From Sulfurimonas sp. (lineage in GTDB: Bacteria > Campylobacterota > Campylobacteria > Campylobacterales > Sulfurimonadaceae), in contig NZ_CP093396.1 in the NCBI RefSeq assembly GCF_029027405.1, forward strand, positions 1,736,001-1,800,000: a stretch of 64,000 nucleotides of DNA. Reading direction: 5' to 3'. Below, in pieces: positions 19,685 through 28,461 of the stretch (positions within the stretch are counted from its first letter, which is position 1; every line of letters starts with the position of its first letter). The notes under the pieces were generated by a model. The model saw only the letters and a program-made list of their open reading frames with translations. It made no database searches and was not told the origin of the DNA. The position numbers and the translations under genes are program-made.

Positions 19685-19698
19685 TTGACCTTAGTCAA
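19685..19698. promoter_or_regulatory. Fnr-like palindrome upstream of nosZ (distal)
   Basis: A perfect inverted repeat TTGAC-N4-GTCAA lies 83 bases before nosZ. The half-site resembles the Fnr/DNR half TTGAT. Its centre lies about 70 bases before the start of transcription predicted from the -10 box at 19750. The binding protein is unknown; the neighbouring Crp/Fnr regulator is the obvious candidate. Confidence 0.6.
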
Positions 19699-19715
19699 AT
19701 TATCAGCTTCTTAAA

Positions 19716-19730
19716 TGTAATAATATTACA
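19716..19730. promoter_or_regulatory. Perfect 15-bp palindrome upstream of nosZ (proximal)
   Basis: TGTAATA-A-TATTACA is a perfect inverted repeat centred 58 bases before the nosZ ATG. Its centre is about 39 bases before the predicted transcription start, close to the -41.5 position of class II activators. The half-site differs from the TTGAC palindrome just upstream, so two different regulators may act here. Confidence 0.55.
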
Positions 19731-19749
19731 TATCATTTGAGTATATTTC

Positions 19750-19755
19750 TATACT
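19750..19755 (+). promoter_or_regulatory. Candidate -10 box for nosZ
   Basis: TATACT lies 26 bases before nosZ, behind the two palindromes. A strong ribosome-binding site AAGGAGAAG lies just upstream of the ATG. Confidence 0.45.
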
Positions 19756-19780
19756 GAAAAGAATTTTAAGGAGAAGAATT

Positions 19781-22405
19781 ATGAGCAAAACTTTTAATAA
19801 GCTTACTTCATTTCTTGTAGGAACAGCTTTAGCTGCAACAGTTGCATCTGCTGCTGGTGGTGAACTACAAAAAGTTATGAAGGCAAGAGGCCTAACGGAA
19901 AACGATGTTATTCGTGCTGCGAAAACTTACAACCCTACTGGTGGACGGGATGAGTTTATCGTATTTAGTTCTGGTGGTCAATCTGGACAAGTAATTGTTT
20001 ATGGTGTTCCATCTATGAGAATTTTGAAATATATTGCTGTATTTACACCTGAGCCTTGGCAAGGGTATGGTTATGATGTTGACAGTCTTAAAATTTTAAG
20101 ACAAGGTAATATTCGTGGTCGTGAAATAAATTGGGGAGACACACATCACCCTGCACTTAGTGAAAAAGATGGTAAATATGATGGTAGATGGTTAGCTATT
20201 AATGATAAAGCAAACCCTCGTATCGCGATTATTGATTTACATGACTTTGAAACTAAACAAATAACTGTTAACCCAGTTTTCAAATCAGCTCACGGTGGTG
20301 CTTTTTTTACTCAAAATAGTGACTATATTATTGAGGCGGCACAATATGCTGCTCCCTTTGATAACTTCTATCATCCAATTGAAGAGTATAAAGAAACATA
20401 CCGTGGTGGTGTGACAATGTGGAAATTCAACTATAAGAAGGGTAGAATTATTCCTAAAGACTCATTTACTATTGAGATGCCTCCATATATGCAAGATTTA
20501 AGTGATGCAGGTAAAGGTGTGAGTGATGGTTGGGGTTTCACAAACTCTTTTAACACTGAAATGTATACAGGTGGAATCGAAGTTGGTATGCCACCAAATG
20601 AAGCTGGTATGTCAAGAAATGATACTGACTTTTTACATGTTTACAACTGGAAAAAATTAGCTAAGATAGCTAAAAATAAGAAAAATGTAAAAATTGTTAA
20701 TGGACATAAAATAATTCCTATGAGTGTAGCTGTTGCTAACAATGCTTTATTTTTAATTCCAGAACCAAAGTCACCTCATGGTGTTGATGTTTCTCCTGAT
20801 GGTGAATATATCACAGTTTGTGGTAAGTTAGACACTCACGCTTCTGTTTTTAAATGGAGTAAGATTAAAAAACTTATCAAAAACAAAAAATATGTTGGTA
20901 GAGACCCATATGGTATTCCTATCTTAGATATGAAATCATCTCTACATGGTCAAATAGAACTAGGACTTGGGCCATTACATAATCAATATTCAAATGTAAA
21001 AGGTGAGATTTATACTTCTCTTTATGTTGATTCACAAATTGTTAAATGGAACTATTTAACTCTAAAAGTTCTTGACAAAGAAAATGTTCATTATAATGTT
21101 GGACACTTAGCTGGAATGGAAGGAAAGTCTGCTGACCCTCAAGGTAAGTATATTATTTCTCTTAACAAACTTGCGATTGATAGGTTCCAAAATGTTGGTC
21201 CTCTTCACCCGCAAAATCATCAATTAATTGATATTAGTGGTAAAACAATGGATTTACTTGTTGATATGCCTCTACCTTTAGGTGAGCCTCACCAAGCTGT
21301 TGCAATTAGAGCTTCAAAATTGAATCCGCACGTAAGATATCCAATGGGTACTAACTCAAAAACAGGTAAGATTCATGTTGGTAAAACTTTAGCTGGTCAA
21401 GAAAGAATTGAAAGACGCAATGCGAAAGGTAAAATAGACCCTAAAGGTAAATTTGTTACTATTTACGCTACATTTGTTAGATCTCACATTAACCCTGAGA
21501 GAATTACAGTTAACAAAGGTGATGAAGTTAAAATCTATATGACTAACTTAGAGCGTGCTCAAGATGAAACTCACGGTTTTACTGTTGATGGATTTGATGT
21601 TCACTCTTCATTGGAGCCAGGTGAGACTACTGAAATGAAATTTATTGCTGATATTGAGGGTGTTTTCCCTTACTATTGTACAGAGTTTTGTTCTGCACTT
21701 CACTTAGAAATGATGGGTTACCTTATGGTTAAAGACCCTAAAAAGACTTATGTTTCTGCTAAAAAACTTAAAATGAAAACTATGACAACTGCTGAGTTAA
21801 AAGCTGAATACAAAAAAACTGTTGCAGTTAATGATGCTACAGATGCTGTAATCCAATCAGTTGTTGCTTTCTTAAAAGAAAACAAATTTGGTGAGCATAA
21901 AGTTGTTGCTGACTTAGTAACTGATGCGTTTGATCAATATGGACAAATCCCAGCACAGAAAAAACTAGCTGATGCTGAATACAAAAAAGGTAATATTGAA
22001 AAAGCTATACTTTTTGAAAATATGATTTGGCAACTAATGGTTAAAACAGCAGATGTTGGAATTAGAGCAAAAGATGCACTAGTTAGACTTGTTGCTACTA
22101 AGCAATCTTCTTCAGCTCAAGCTGGTGAAAGAGCATTTGGCGAAGGTGGTTGTTCTGGTTGTCATGTTATTGGTAAAGTATCTTCAGGTCCAGACCTTAC
22201 AGGTGTACTCCAAAGACATGAAAATGGTGAAAAATGGGTAACTAACTTCATTATGAATCCAGAAAAAATGATGCATGACCCATATGTTAAAGCAATGATA
22301 GATGTATATAATCTAAAAATGCCTAATCAACATATGAACAAAAAAGAAACAAAAGACATTATTGAGTACCTAAAATGGATTGACACTAATGCAAACTTAT
22401 TCTAA
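19781..22405 (+). CDS. nosZ: Cytochrome c nitrous oxide reductase (clade II)
   Basis: This 874-residue periplasmic enzyme reduces N2O to N2. Its signal peptide is Sec-type (cleavage after about residue 25, ASAAGG) and has no twin arginine, as in clade II NosZ. The N-terminal propeller contains CuZ histidine motifs such as GDTHHPALS and SAHGGAFF. The cupredoxin domain has the CuA set: His608 and the C633-x3-C637-x3-H641-x2-M644 pattern. A C-terminal fusion carries one heme c site (CSGCH, residues 791-795), the feature of Wolinella-type cNosZ. A strong terminator-like hairpin follows, so nosZ can be transcribed alone. Confidence 0.97.
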   Translation: MSKTFNKLTSFLVGTALAATVASAAGGELQKVMKARGLTENDVIRAAKTYNPTGGRDEFIVFSSGGQSGQVIVYGVPSMRILKYIAVFTPEPWQGYGYDVDSLKILRQGNIRGREINWGDTHHPALSEKDGKYDGRWLAINDKANPRIAIIDLHDFETKQITVNPVFKSAHGGAFFTQNSDYIIEAAQYAAPFDNFYHPIEEYKETYRGGVTMWKFNYKKGRIIPKDSFTIEMPPYMQDLSDAGKGVSDGWGFTNSFNTEMYTGGIEVGMPPNEAGMSRNDTDFLHVYNWKKLAKIAKNKKNVKIVNGHKIIPMSVAVANNALFLIPEPKSPHGVDVSPDGEYITVCGKLDTHASVFKWSKIKKLIKNKKYVGRDPYGIPILDMKSSLHGQIELGLGPLHNQYSNVKGEIYTSLYVDSQIVKWNYLTLKVLDKENVHYNVGHLAGMEGKSADPQGKYIISLNKLAIDRFQNVGPLHPQNHQLIDISGKTMDLLVDMPLPLGEPHQAVAIRASKLNPHVRYPMGTNSKTGKIHVGKTLAGQERIERRNAKGKIDPKGKFVTIYATFVRSHINPERITVNKGDEVKIYMTNLERAQDETHGFTVDGFDVHSSLEPGETTEMKFIADIEGVFPYYCTEFCSALHLEMMGYLMVKDPKKTYVSAKKLKMKTMTTAELKAEYKKTVAVNDATDAVIQSVVAFLKENKFGEHKVVADLVTDAFDQYGQIPAQKKLADAEYKKGNIEKAILFENMIWQLMVKTADVGIRAKDALVRLVATKQSSSAQAGERAFGEGGCSGCHVIGKVSSGPDLTGVLQRHENGEKWVTNFIMNPEKMMHDPYVKAMIDVYNLKMPNQHMNKKETKDIIEYLKWIDTNANLF

Positions 22406-22427
22406 AAAATAAGTTTTAACACTCTGC

Positions 22428-22456
22428 TTAGCAAAGAGCTTTATGCTCTTTGCTAA
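22428..22456 (+). terminator. Strong hairpin between nosZ and nosB
   Basis: A perfect 12-bp stem (TTAGCAAAGAGC with its complement) closes a 5-base loop, 23 bases after the nosZ stop. The following bases are only partly T-rich. It probably terminates or attenuates read-through or stabilises the nosZ mRNA 3' end. Confidence 0.75.
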
Positions 22457-22506
22457 CACTCTTTAACCATATTTTGATAAAATTTCTGTATAATCCTTTT
22501 TATCAA

Positions 22507-22520
22507 TTGACATAAATCAA
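22507..22520. promoter_or_regulatory. Fnr-type site upstream of nosB
   Basis: TTGAC-ATAA-ATCAA fits the Fnr consensus (TTGAT-N4-ATCAA) with one change. The TATAAT at 22543-22548 predicts transcription from about 22555, which puts the centre of this site at about -41.5, the class II activator position. This is geometry read from the sequence, not a mapped promoter. Confidence 0.6.
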
Positions 22521-22542
22521 TCATATTATTTATAATTAATAT

Positions 22543-22548
22543 TATAAT
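22543..22548 (+). promoter_or_regulatory. Candidate -10 box for nosB operon
   Basis: TATAAT lies 29 bases before the nosB ATG and about 30 bases after the centre of the Fnr-type site. Another TATAAT at 22531 is a less well spaced alternative. Confidence 0.45.
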
Positions 22549-22576
22549 AACTTAAATTTATTTTTAAAGGTTTTAT

Positions 22577-23359
22577 ATGCATCCAAGTATTATAAAAGCA
22601 AGAGTTTTCGCAACATTATCTTTACTTATTTTAACTTTTTCTTTCACTTTTCCAATGCTCGCTTTCAATGGTGTTTTAAGTCAAATAGATAAACAAGAAG
22701 GTAATAAAATTTCTTCTTTTAGTGCAAAGATATGGGGCATCTATAATCAAGGAAGATATAAGAGTGTTTCTACTCCAGAAGAAGCTCACAATAATCTATC
22801 TGAAATGATAACTTCTTCATCAGAAATTGGTCCTGCTTCTCTACCTATATGGGCAGTATCACTAGAAGCACCTAACTATCCGAAAGAAGCTTTTCCTGAA
22901 GGCATTCCTGTATATTTTCACTTTGATGGATATAGTGGAGAAGTTCATGAAATGAATACAATCAATCATTATGTTGGAATGGACCCTATGTGGGTTGGTG
23001 GAATATTTGAGCGTGAAATTGGCATCTATGCACTGCTTTTACTCTCTCTTGGTATGATATATTTTATTGCTTATAACAATAAAATTTTAAATTACCTTAT
23101 GTTAGTTCCAGCTTCTCTACCTATCCTTTTTATGGCTGATTATTCATATTGGTTATATTGGTTTGGTCATAACTTACATGATTGGGGAGCATTTAACATC
23201 AAACCTTTTATGCCTACTGTATTTGGAGATGGTAAAATCGCTCAATTTATCACTCATTCATATCCATCGATTGGTTTTTATATGATTGTCGCTATTGGTT
23301 TATTTAGCCTGTTAGCATTTTTTGCAAAGCAAAAAGCATTCAAAGAGATGCAACTATAA
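22577..23359 (+). CDS. nosB: NosB-like inner-membrane protein
   Basis: The 260-residue membrane protein lies directly downstream of nosZ, where Wolinella-type nos clusters carry nosB. It has an N-terminal helix (about residues 12-32), a periplasmic domain of about 110 residues and three or so C-terminal helices (about 147-165, 172-195 and 232-252). Aromatic, His-containing segments such as YSYWLYWFGHNLHDW lie between the last two helices. The function is not established; it is probably needed for N2O reductase maturation or electron delivery. It begins the nosB-to-nosY run. Confidence 0.8.
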   Translation: MHPSIIKARVFATLSLLILTFSFTFPMLAFNGVLSQIDKQEGNKISSFSAKIWGIYNQGRYKSVSTPEEAHNNLSEMITSSSEIGPASLPIWAVSLEAPNYPKEAFPEGIPVYFHFDGYSGEVHEMNTINHYVGMDPMWVGGIFEREIGIYALLLLSLGMIYFIAYNNKILNYLMLVPASLPILFMADYSYWLYWFGHNLHDWGAFNIKPFMPTVFGDGKIAQFITHSYPSIGFYMIVAIGLFSLLAFFAKQKAFKEMQL

Positions 23360-23372
23360 ATTAAGGAATTAA

Positions 23373-24587
23373 ATGCTCAAATTCTTTGTCCTTTTTTATT
23401 TTATTTTTTCTAGCTTCTTAAATGCTAATATACTCCAAGATGCAATTGATAATGCTCCTGAAGGCTCTATCCTAAGACTTCCAGCTGGAATATACAAAGG
23501 AAATATAACTATTACAAAACCTATAACAATTATAGGAAAAGAAGATGGTGTAGTTATAGACGCTGAGGGAAAAGGCACTGTTATTACTATAAAAAGTTCT
23601 TATGTGACTCTCAAAAACCTAAGAATAACAAATAGTGGCGATAGACATGAAAATTTGGATTCTGCAATATCTATATCAGAAGGAAAACATTGTGAAATAA
23701 GTAATTGTGTTATTGATGATTGTCTTTTTGGTATAGATATGCAAATGATAAGTAACTCCATAATTTCAAACAATAAAATAACTTCAAAAGATTTGGATTT
23801 AGGACTTCGTGGAGATGGTCTAAGACTTTGGTATTCAAATGATAATATCATAAAAAACAACTCTTTAGTGAAATCTAGAGATATGGTCGTTTGGTATTCT
23901 CATGGAAATGAAATAGTTGACAACAGTGGTGAACATGGAAGATACTCTCTACATTTTATGCACGCTGGTAAAAATATAGTAAAAAACAACCATTATAAAT
24001 TTAATAGTGTTGGTATATTTTTCATGTATTCAAAAGACACTATAGCAACAGGTAATACTGTTAGAAGTTCTTTAGGTGCAACAGGCATGGGGATTGGTTT
24101 AAAAGATGTTTCAAATTTTACACTAAAAGACAATAGTATAATTTACTGTGCGCAAGGCATATATATAGATAGATCACCTTTTGAACCAGATGCAAAAAAC
24201 TGGTTAATTGGAAACAAGTTTTTATACAATGCAGAAGCTATACATTTTCATTCATTAAGTGAGAATAATATTCTTAAAAATAATGTTATATTAGGAAATA
24301 TTGAAGATGTTGTAAATGATAGTAGAGGTGCAAAGACTAATAAAAATGATATATCAGAGAACTATTGGGACAACTATGCTGGATTTGATAGAGATGGAGA
24401 TAATGTAGGAGATACTCCTCATAGAGTATATCAATATGCAGACCAACTTTGGGTATATAACCCTAATGTAAAATTTTTTTATGGAAGTCCTGTTATTTCT
24501 TTACTAAATTTTTTAGCAAAATTAGCTCCATTTACAAAACCTATCTTCTTATTTGAAGATGAAAAGCCAATAGTTAAATTACACTAA
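23373..24587 (+). CDS. nosD: Periplasmic copper-maturation protein NosD
   Basis: This 404-residue protein with a Sec signal (about residues 1-18) is built of parallel beta-helix (CASH) repeats, seen as recurring NxIxxN patterns such as NSIISNNKITS and NDNIIKNNSL. NosD works with the NosF/NosY ABC transporter in assembling the CuZ sulfide-copper centre of NosZ. The C-terminal part has WDNYAGFDRDGDNVGDTPHR, typical of NosD, and a hydrophobic end. It follows nosB by 13 bases. A second, disrupted copy lies at 30356-32811. Confidence 0.95.
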   Translation: MLKFFVLFYFIFSSFLNANILQDAIDNAPEGSILRLPAGIYKGNITITKPITIIGKEDGVVIDAEGKGTVITIKSSYVTLKNLRITNSGDRHENLDSAISISEGKHCEISNCVIDDCLFGIDMQMISNSIISNNKITSKDLDLGLRGDGLRLWYSNDNIIKNNSLVKSRDMVVWYSHGNEIVDNSGEHGRYSLHFMHAGKNIVKNNHYKFNSVGIFFMYSKDTIATGNTVRSSLGATGMGIGLKDVSNFTLKDNSIIYCAQGIYIDRSPFEPDAKNWLIGNKFLYNAEAIHFHSLSENNILKNNVILGNIEDVVNDSRGAKTNKNDISENYWDNYAGFDRDGDNVGDTPHRVYQYADQLWVYNPNVKFFYGSPVISLLNFLAKLAPFTKPIFLFEDEKPIVKLH

Positions 24588-24613
24588 AACTTAAATATGA
24601 GAAAAGGATAGAA

Positions 24614-25351
24614 ATGGCAAAACTACAAACTGACAGAAGAAAGTTTGTTAAGTATTCTACACTTGGAATATTAGGATTGGTATTAGGTGGAGGAATATTA
24701 TTTTCACCATACCCTCTAAGAGCAGAAAACAGACTTCGTCCTCCAGGTGCAGTAAATGAAAAAGATTTTTTAGCACTTTGTATAAAATGCGGTCAATGTC
24801 TTCAGGTTTGTCCTTATCACTCTATAGAATTAGCTGACTTCACAAAAGGTCATGGAGTTGGAACTCCTTTTATAGATGCTAATGTTAGAGCTTGTTATGC
24901 TTGTGAAGCTGTTCCTTGTGTTCTTGCATGTCCAAGTGGAGCGCTTGATCATAATTGTGAAAAAGCAGAAGATATACACATGGGAATAGCTGTTTTAGAA
25001 TTTCCAGATACCTGTATAGCAATAACAAATACGCCTATTCCATCTGGATTCAATGATAAAATGCATAAATTTCATAACTCTGTGAATAACTTAACAGAAT
25101 ATGAAGAAAAAATGCTTGCAAAATTTGATGAATTTGAAGGTAAGCAATGTACACTATGTGCAGATATGTGCCCAATACCAAATCCAATTAATGCTATTTC
25201 TATGATTAACGATGGAAATGGAAAACGCCCAGAAATTTATGATGGCTGTATAGGCTGTGGAGTTTGTCAAGAAGTTTGTCCGACTACAATCCCATCAATA
25301 GTTGTGAAACCAAGAGTTACATATGAACAATACTACGAAAACAGAACTTAG
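24614..25351 (+). CDS. nosG: NosG, NapG-type ferredoxin
   Basis: The 245-residue protein begins with a twin-arginine-like DRRKFVKYST segment and a hydrophobic stretch (about residues 15-30). It then has four cysteine clusters for 4Fe-4S centres: CIKCGQCLQVCP, CYACEAVPCVLACP, CTLCADMCP and CIGCGVCQEVCP. It resembles NapG. With NosH it is thought to pass electrons from menaquinol towards the periplasmic cytochromes and NosZ. It sits between nosD and the two cytochrome genes. Confidence 0.93.
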   Translation: MAKLQTDRRKFVKYSTLGILGLVLGGGILFSPYPLRAENRLRPPGAVNEKDFLALCIKCGQCLQVCPYHSIELADFTKGHGVGTPFIDANVRACYACEAVPCVLACPSGALDHNCEKAEDIHMGIAVLEFPDTCIAITNTPIPSGFNDKMHKFHNSVNNLTEYEEKMLAKFDEFEGKQCTLCADMCPIPNPINAISMINDGNGKRPEIYDGCIGCGVCQEVCPTTIPSIVVKPRVTYEQYYENRT

Positions 25352-25359
25352 GAAAAATA

Positions 25360-25977
25360 ATGAAAAAAAATAAAATAAATACTTTAGCATATGCCGTTGG
25401 CTTATTAACTTTAATAATGATTTCGGGATGTAGTGACTCAAATGAGACAAAAAATACAAATAAAATCAACTCATCAAATGTAGTTACAACTTCTAAAATT
25501 GAAATAGTTAAAAATGAAAATGCACATGCCATAAAAGTTGAAGAAAAAGAGGCAGATAAATCTCAAGAAAAATCATACTATTATGATTACAACATTAAGA
25601 GTGCTTATGATCAGAACGCTCAACCAGCAAATGAAGATGCATCTGTACGAGTTAAACCAAGAACAAGTGTTGAAGCGAATATGAATATTAGAAGTCCATA
25701 CCAAAGTGTTAGAGTTTCTAATGTTAAAAATAATTTAAGTCTAAACTTTAGAGTTAAGTGTTCTGCTTGTCATAGTGATTATGCGAATGGTGTCGTTGGA
25801 CCTTCACTCCTTGGTAAAGATAGTGACTATATCTATAAAAAGATTATTGAGTTTAAAACGAATAAAGACAAAAATGTACTTATGAGTGATTTAGTTAAAA
25901 TGATGGATGAAAAAGAAATTCGTGAAATTGCTAATGAAATATTTGAGTTCAATAAACAACTAAATAATGGGAAATAA
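25360..25977 (+). CDS. nosC1: NosC1, monoheme cytochrome c lipoprotein
   Basis: The 205-residue protein has a lipobox (LIMISGCSD, Cys near residue 25), then a low-complexity Lys/Asn/Glu-rich spacer, and a C-terminal cytochrome c domain with CSACH near residue 136 and a distal methionine candidate in NVLMSDLVKMM. It probably relays electrons to NosZ from the outer face of the inner membrane. It is 8 bases downstream of nosG and followed by nosC2 after 3 bases. Confidence 0.88.
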   Translation: MKKNKINTLAYAVGLLTLIMISGCSDSNETKNTNKINSSNVVTTSKIEIVKNENAHAIKVEEKEADKSQEKSYYYDYNIKSAYDQNAQPANEDASVRVKPRTSVEANMNIRSPYQSVRVSNVKNNLSLNFRVKCSACHSDYANGVVGPSLLGKDSDYIYKKIIEFKTNKDKNVLMSDLVKMMDEKEIREIANEIFEFNKQLNNGK

Positions 25978-25980
25978 ATA

Positions 25981-26472
25981 ATGAAAAATATAATTGTAGG
26001 ATTTTTAACACTTGTCGTCGTTGCATTGGCTGTGTTTACTGCTATGGACGACCCTGTTTATCATGGTGGGAATCATGCTAAAGTTATTAAAGATTTTGGA
26101 GATACAGATAATGGTTTTACAAAAGTAGAAGAAAAATCTAACAGAGAAAAAGAAAATGATGCATTAAATGCTCTTAGAGATAAGGCAGGTAATGCGGGTG
26201 CCTTTAAAGTAAGTAGAGAATACAAAAGTAAATGTTCTGCTTGTCACGGTGTTAATGGTTCAGGCTTCCAAAATGGCAAAGCGATGATGGGACCTAAACT
26301 TTTTGGTCAAAGTGAAGAAAAAATTTATACAGATTTAGCAGACTTTAAAGCTGGAAGAAAACAAAATATTATAATGAAAGGTCTTCTTATAAAACTTCAA
26401 GATGCTGATTTAAAAAGATTAGCAAAAGAAATTGGAGAATTCCCAGCGAAAGCCAAAGAGCAAAAGAAATAA
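25981..26472 (+). CDS. nosC2: NosC2, monoheme cytochrome c
   Basis: The 163-residue protein has an N-terminal hydrophobic signal or anchor (about residues 3-20) and a single heme site CSACHG near residue 82. MKGLLIKL holds a likely axial methionine. It is a partner of NosC1 in the Wolinella-type electron path to NosZ. It is flanked by nosC1 and nosH with 3-base gaps. Confidence 0.88.
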   Translation: MKNIIVGFLTLVVVALAVFTAMDDPVYHGGNHAKVIKDFGDTDNGFTKVEEKSNREKENDALNALRDKAGNAGAFKVSREYKSKCSACHGVNGSGFQNGKAMMGPKLFGQSEEKIYTDLADFKAGRKQNIIMKGLLIKLQDADLKRLAKEIGEFPAKAKEQKK

Positions 26473-26475
26473 AAA

Positions 26476-27381
26476 ATGGATAAGTATAACAACAAAGAGA
26501 CTATAAAAAATACTTCTTTTTGGTCTACATTTTTTGATGTAACAAAAGATGGAAAGTCAAAATTTAGTTATAGAATGAAAAGATGGATTCTTGTTATTGC
26601 AATTCATCTATTATTTTTCTTATCATTTTTTATTGATTTACAGATACTTGAGGGAACATTAAGTGGTTCTAGATTTTTGGGCTTTCATATGATTGACCCT
26701 TATATGACTATGGAAGTGTTTTTAGCAACCTTTCATTTACCTATAAACATAATAATTGGGACTAGTACTATTGTTATTGTCTATCTCATGGTTGGTGGAA
26801 GGAGCTACTGCTCTTGGGTTTGTCCTTATGGTATACTTAGTGAAATTGGTGAAAAATGGCATAATACTTTGGTAAATAAAAAAATCATTAAAAGTAGAAA
26901 GTTTGATCATAGAGTAAGACATATCTTTTGGACAATATTTTTGATTCTTTCTTTTACTAGTGGTTTTATTGTATTTGAAACTATCAATGTTGTTGGTATT
27001 TTGAGTAGAATGATGGCATATGGTTGGAGTTTAGCACTTATTTGGGTTCTATTAGTATTAATTATGGAAGTTTTCTTCTCTCGTCGTGCTTGGTGTACAT
27101 ATATTTGTCCTATTGGTACTACTTATGGATATATCGGTAAAGTTTCGGCTCTAAGAATTGAGTGGAATGATAGCTGTGATAGCTGTATGGTTTGTCATGA
27201 TGTGTGTTTTGAACCTCAAGTCTTAGAAATAACTAAGGCAAAGTATAAAAAACAAATAGATGAAAAGAATATAACAGATGCCTATATAACAGGGGCTGAC
27301 TGTACTCTTTGTGGTAGATGTGTAGATGTTTGCCATGAAGACGCACTTAAATTTGATTTTAGATTAAAAAGCTTGGTATAA
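26476..27381 (+). CDS. nosH: NosH, NapH-type membrane ferredoxin
   Basis: The 301-residue polytopic protein has about four membrane helices. It carries the two cysteine signatures of NapH/NosH on the membrane part (CSWVCPYG and CTYICPIG) and two C-terminal 4Fe-4S clusters (CDSCMVCHDVC and CTLCGRCVDVC). NapH-type proteins oxidise menaquinol and pass electrons to the G subunit. It ends 2 bases before nosF. Confidence 0.94.
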   Translation: MDKYNNKETIKNTSFWSTFFDVTKDGKSKFSYRMKRWILVIAIHLLFFLSFFIDLQILEGTLSGSRFLGFHMIDPYMTMEVFLATFHLPINIIIGTSTIVIVYLMVGGRSYCSWVCPYGILSEIGEKWHNTLVNKKIIKSRKFDHRVRHIFWTIFLILSFTSGFIVFETINVVGILSRMMAYGWSLALIWVLLVLIMEVFFSRRAWCTYICPIGTTYGYIGKVSALRIEWNDSCDSCMVCHDVCFEPQVLEITKAKYKKQIDEKNITDAYITGADCTLCGRCVDVCHEDALKFDFRLKSLV

Positions 27382-27383
27382 AT

Positions 27384-28022
27384 ATGATAAAAATAAATAA
27401 CTTAACAAAAAAATTTGCTTCACATATTTCACTTGATAATATTAGTTGTGAATTTCACAAAAATGAATCTATTGCACTAATGGGTGCCAATGGTGCTGGA
27501 AAAACAACTCTTATTCGTTCTATTTTGGGTTATTATCATCCAGATGCTGGTGAAGTCCTAATAAATGGACTAAGCCCAATAAAACAGAGGATAGAAGTAT
27601 TAAAAGAGATTAGTTTTGTTCCTCAACTTCCACCTCCAATCAAGTTAAGTATAAGTGAGCTTATACAGTATATTTCGATAAGTGCTGATGTTGAAAAAGA
27701 CAAAATAATACACTATGCAAATGAGATGAAACTTGATATTAACTCAAATATGCATAAATCATTTTTTAAACTTAGTGGTGGAATGAAGCAAAAGTTACTT
27801 ATTGCGATTTCTATTGCAAAAAAGAGTAATATCATCATTTACGATGAACCAACAGCCAACTTAGACCCAGTGGCAAGAGATGATTTTTATAGACTTTTGA
27901 AGCAAAATGAAGAAGAAAAAGTTCTTCTTTTTGTTACTCATAGACTAGAAGAAGTAAAAGACTTAGTAAATAGACAAATATATATGGACCTTGGTAAAAT
28001 AGTATCAGATGAAAAAGTTTAG
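27384..28022 (+). CDS. nosF: NosF, ABC transporter ATPase
   Basis: The 212-residue ATPase has Walker A GANGAGKTTLIR (about residues 34-45), signature LSGGMKQKL and Walker B IIIYDEPTANLDP. It energises NosY and is needed, with NosD, for building the copper-sulfur centre of NosZ. At 212 residues it lacks the C-terminal extension found in longer NosF proteins. Its last 14 bases overlap nosL. Confidence 0.94.
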   Translation: MIKINNLTKKFASHISLDNISCEFHKNESIALMGANGAGKTTLIRSILGYYHPDAGEVLINGLSPIKQRIEVLKEISFVPQLPPPIKLSISELIQYISISADVEKDKIIHYANEMKLDINSNMHKSFFKLSGGMKQKLLIAISIAKKSNIIIYDEPTANLDPVARDDFYRLLKQNEEEKVLLFVTHRLEEVKDLVNRQIYMDLGKIVSDEKV

Positions 28023-28461
28023 TTTTTTATTTAGTTTTTTACTTCTGTTTTTTACTGCTTGTAACTCAACTCAAAGTTCATCCAACGAAGTAAAAAATGA
28101 AACAAAGATATGTCCACAATGTAATATGGAAGTTGGAAAATCTAGTGAGTATAGTTCATCTTTAAGTACAAATGGAAAAACTTACTACTTTGACGATATT
28201 GGATGTATGATTTTGTGGGCAAATGAACATGAAATAAAAAAAGCGAAAATGAATGTTTTTTCAAAAGATACGCTCCGTTTTATAGATGTTAAAAATGCAA
28301 ACTATACAATAGGTGAAACAACTCCTATGTCTTATGGATTTTGTGCTTATGAAAATAAAAAAAAGATTCAAATTACATTTGAAGAAGTTAATGTAAAAAT
28401 GTTAAGGGGTGAAAACATGACAAACCCAAAAATAAGAAAACAAATACTAGGAAACAAATGA
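28009..28461 (+). CDS. nosL: NosL copper-chaperone lipoprotein
   Basis: The 150-residue lipoprotein (lipobox LFFTACNS, Cys near 18) has the NosL copper-binding motif CPQCNMEV near residue 35 and FDDIGCM near residue 64. NosL delivers Cu(I) to apo-NosZ in the periplasm. The start overlaps nosF by 14 bases and the stop overlaps nosY by 4 bases, so the three are translationally linked. The order nosF-nosL-nosY differs from clusters in which nosL is last. Confidence 0.92.
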   Translation: MKKFSFLFSFLLLFFTACNSTQSSSNEVKNETKICPQCNMEVGKSSEYSSSLSTNGKTYYFDDIGCMILWANEHEIKKAKMNVFSKDTLRFIDVKNANYTIGETTPMSYGFCAYENKKKIQITFEEVNVKMLRGENMTNPKIRKQILGNK

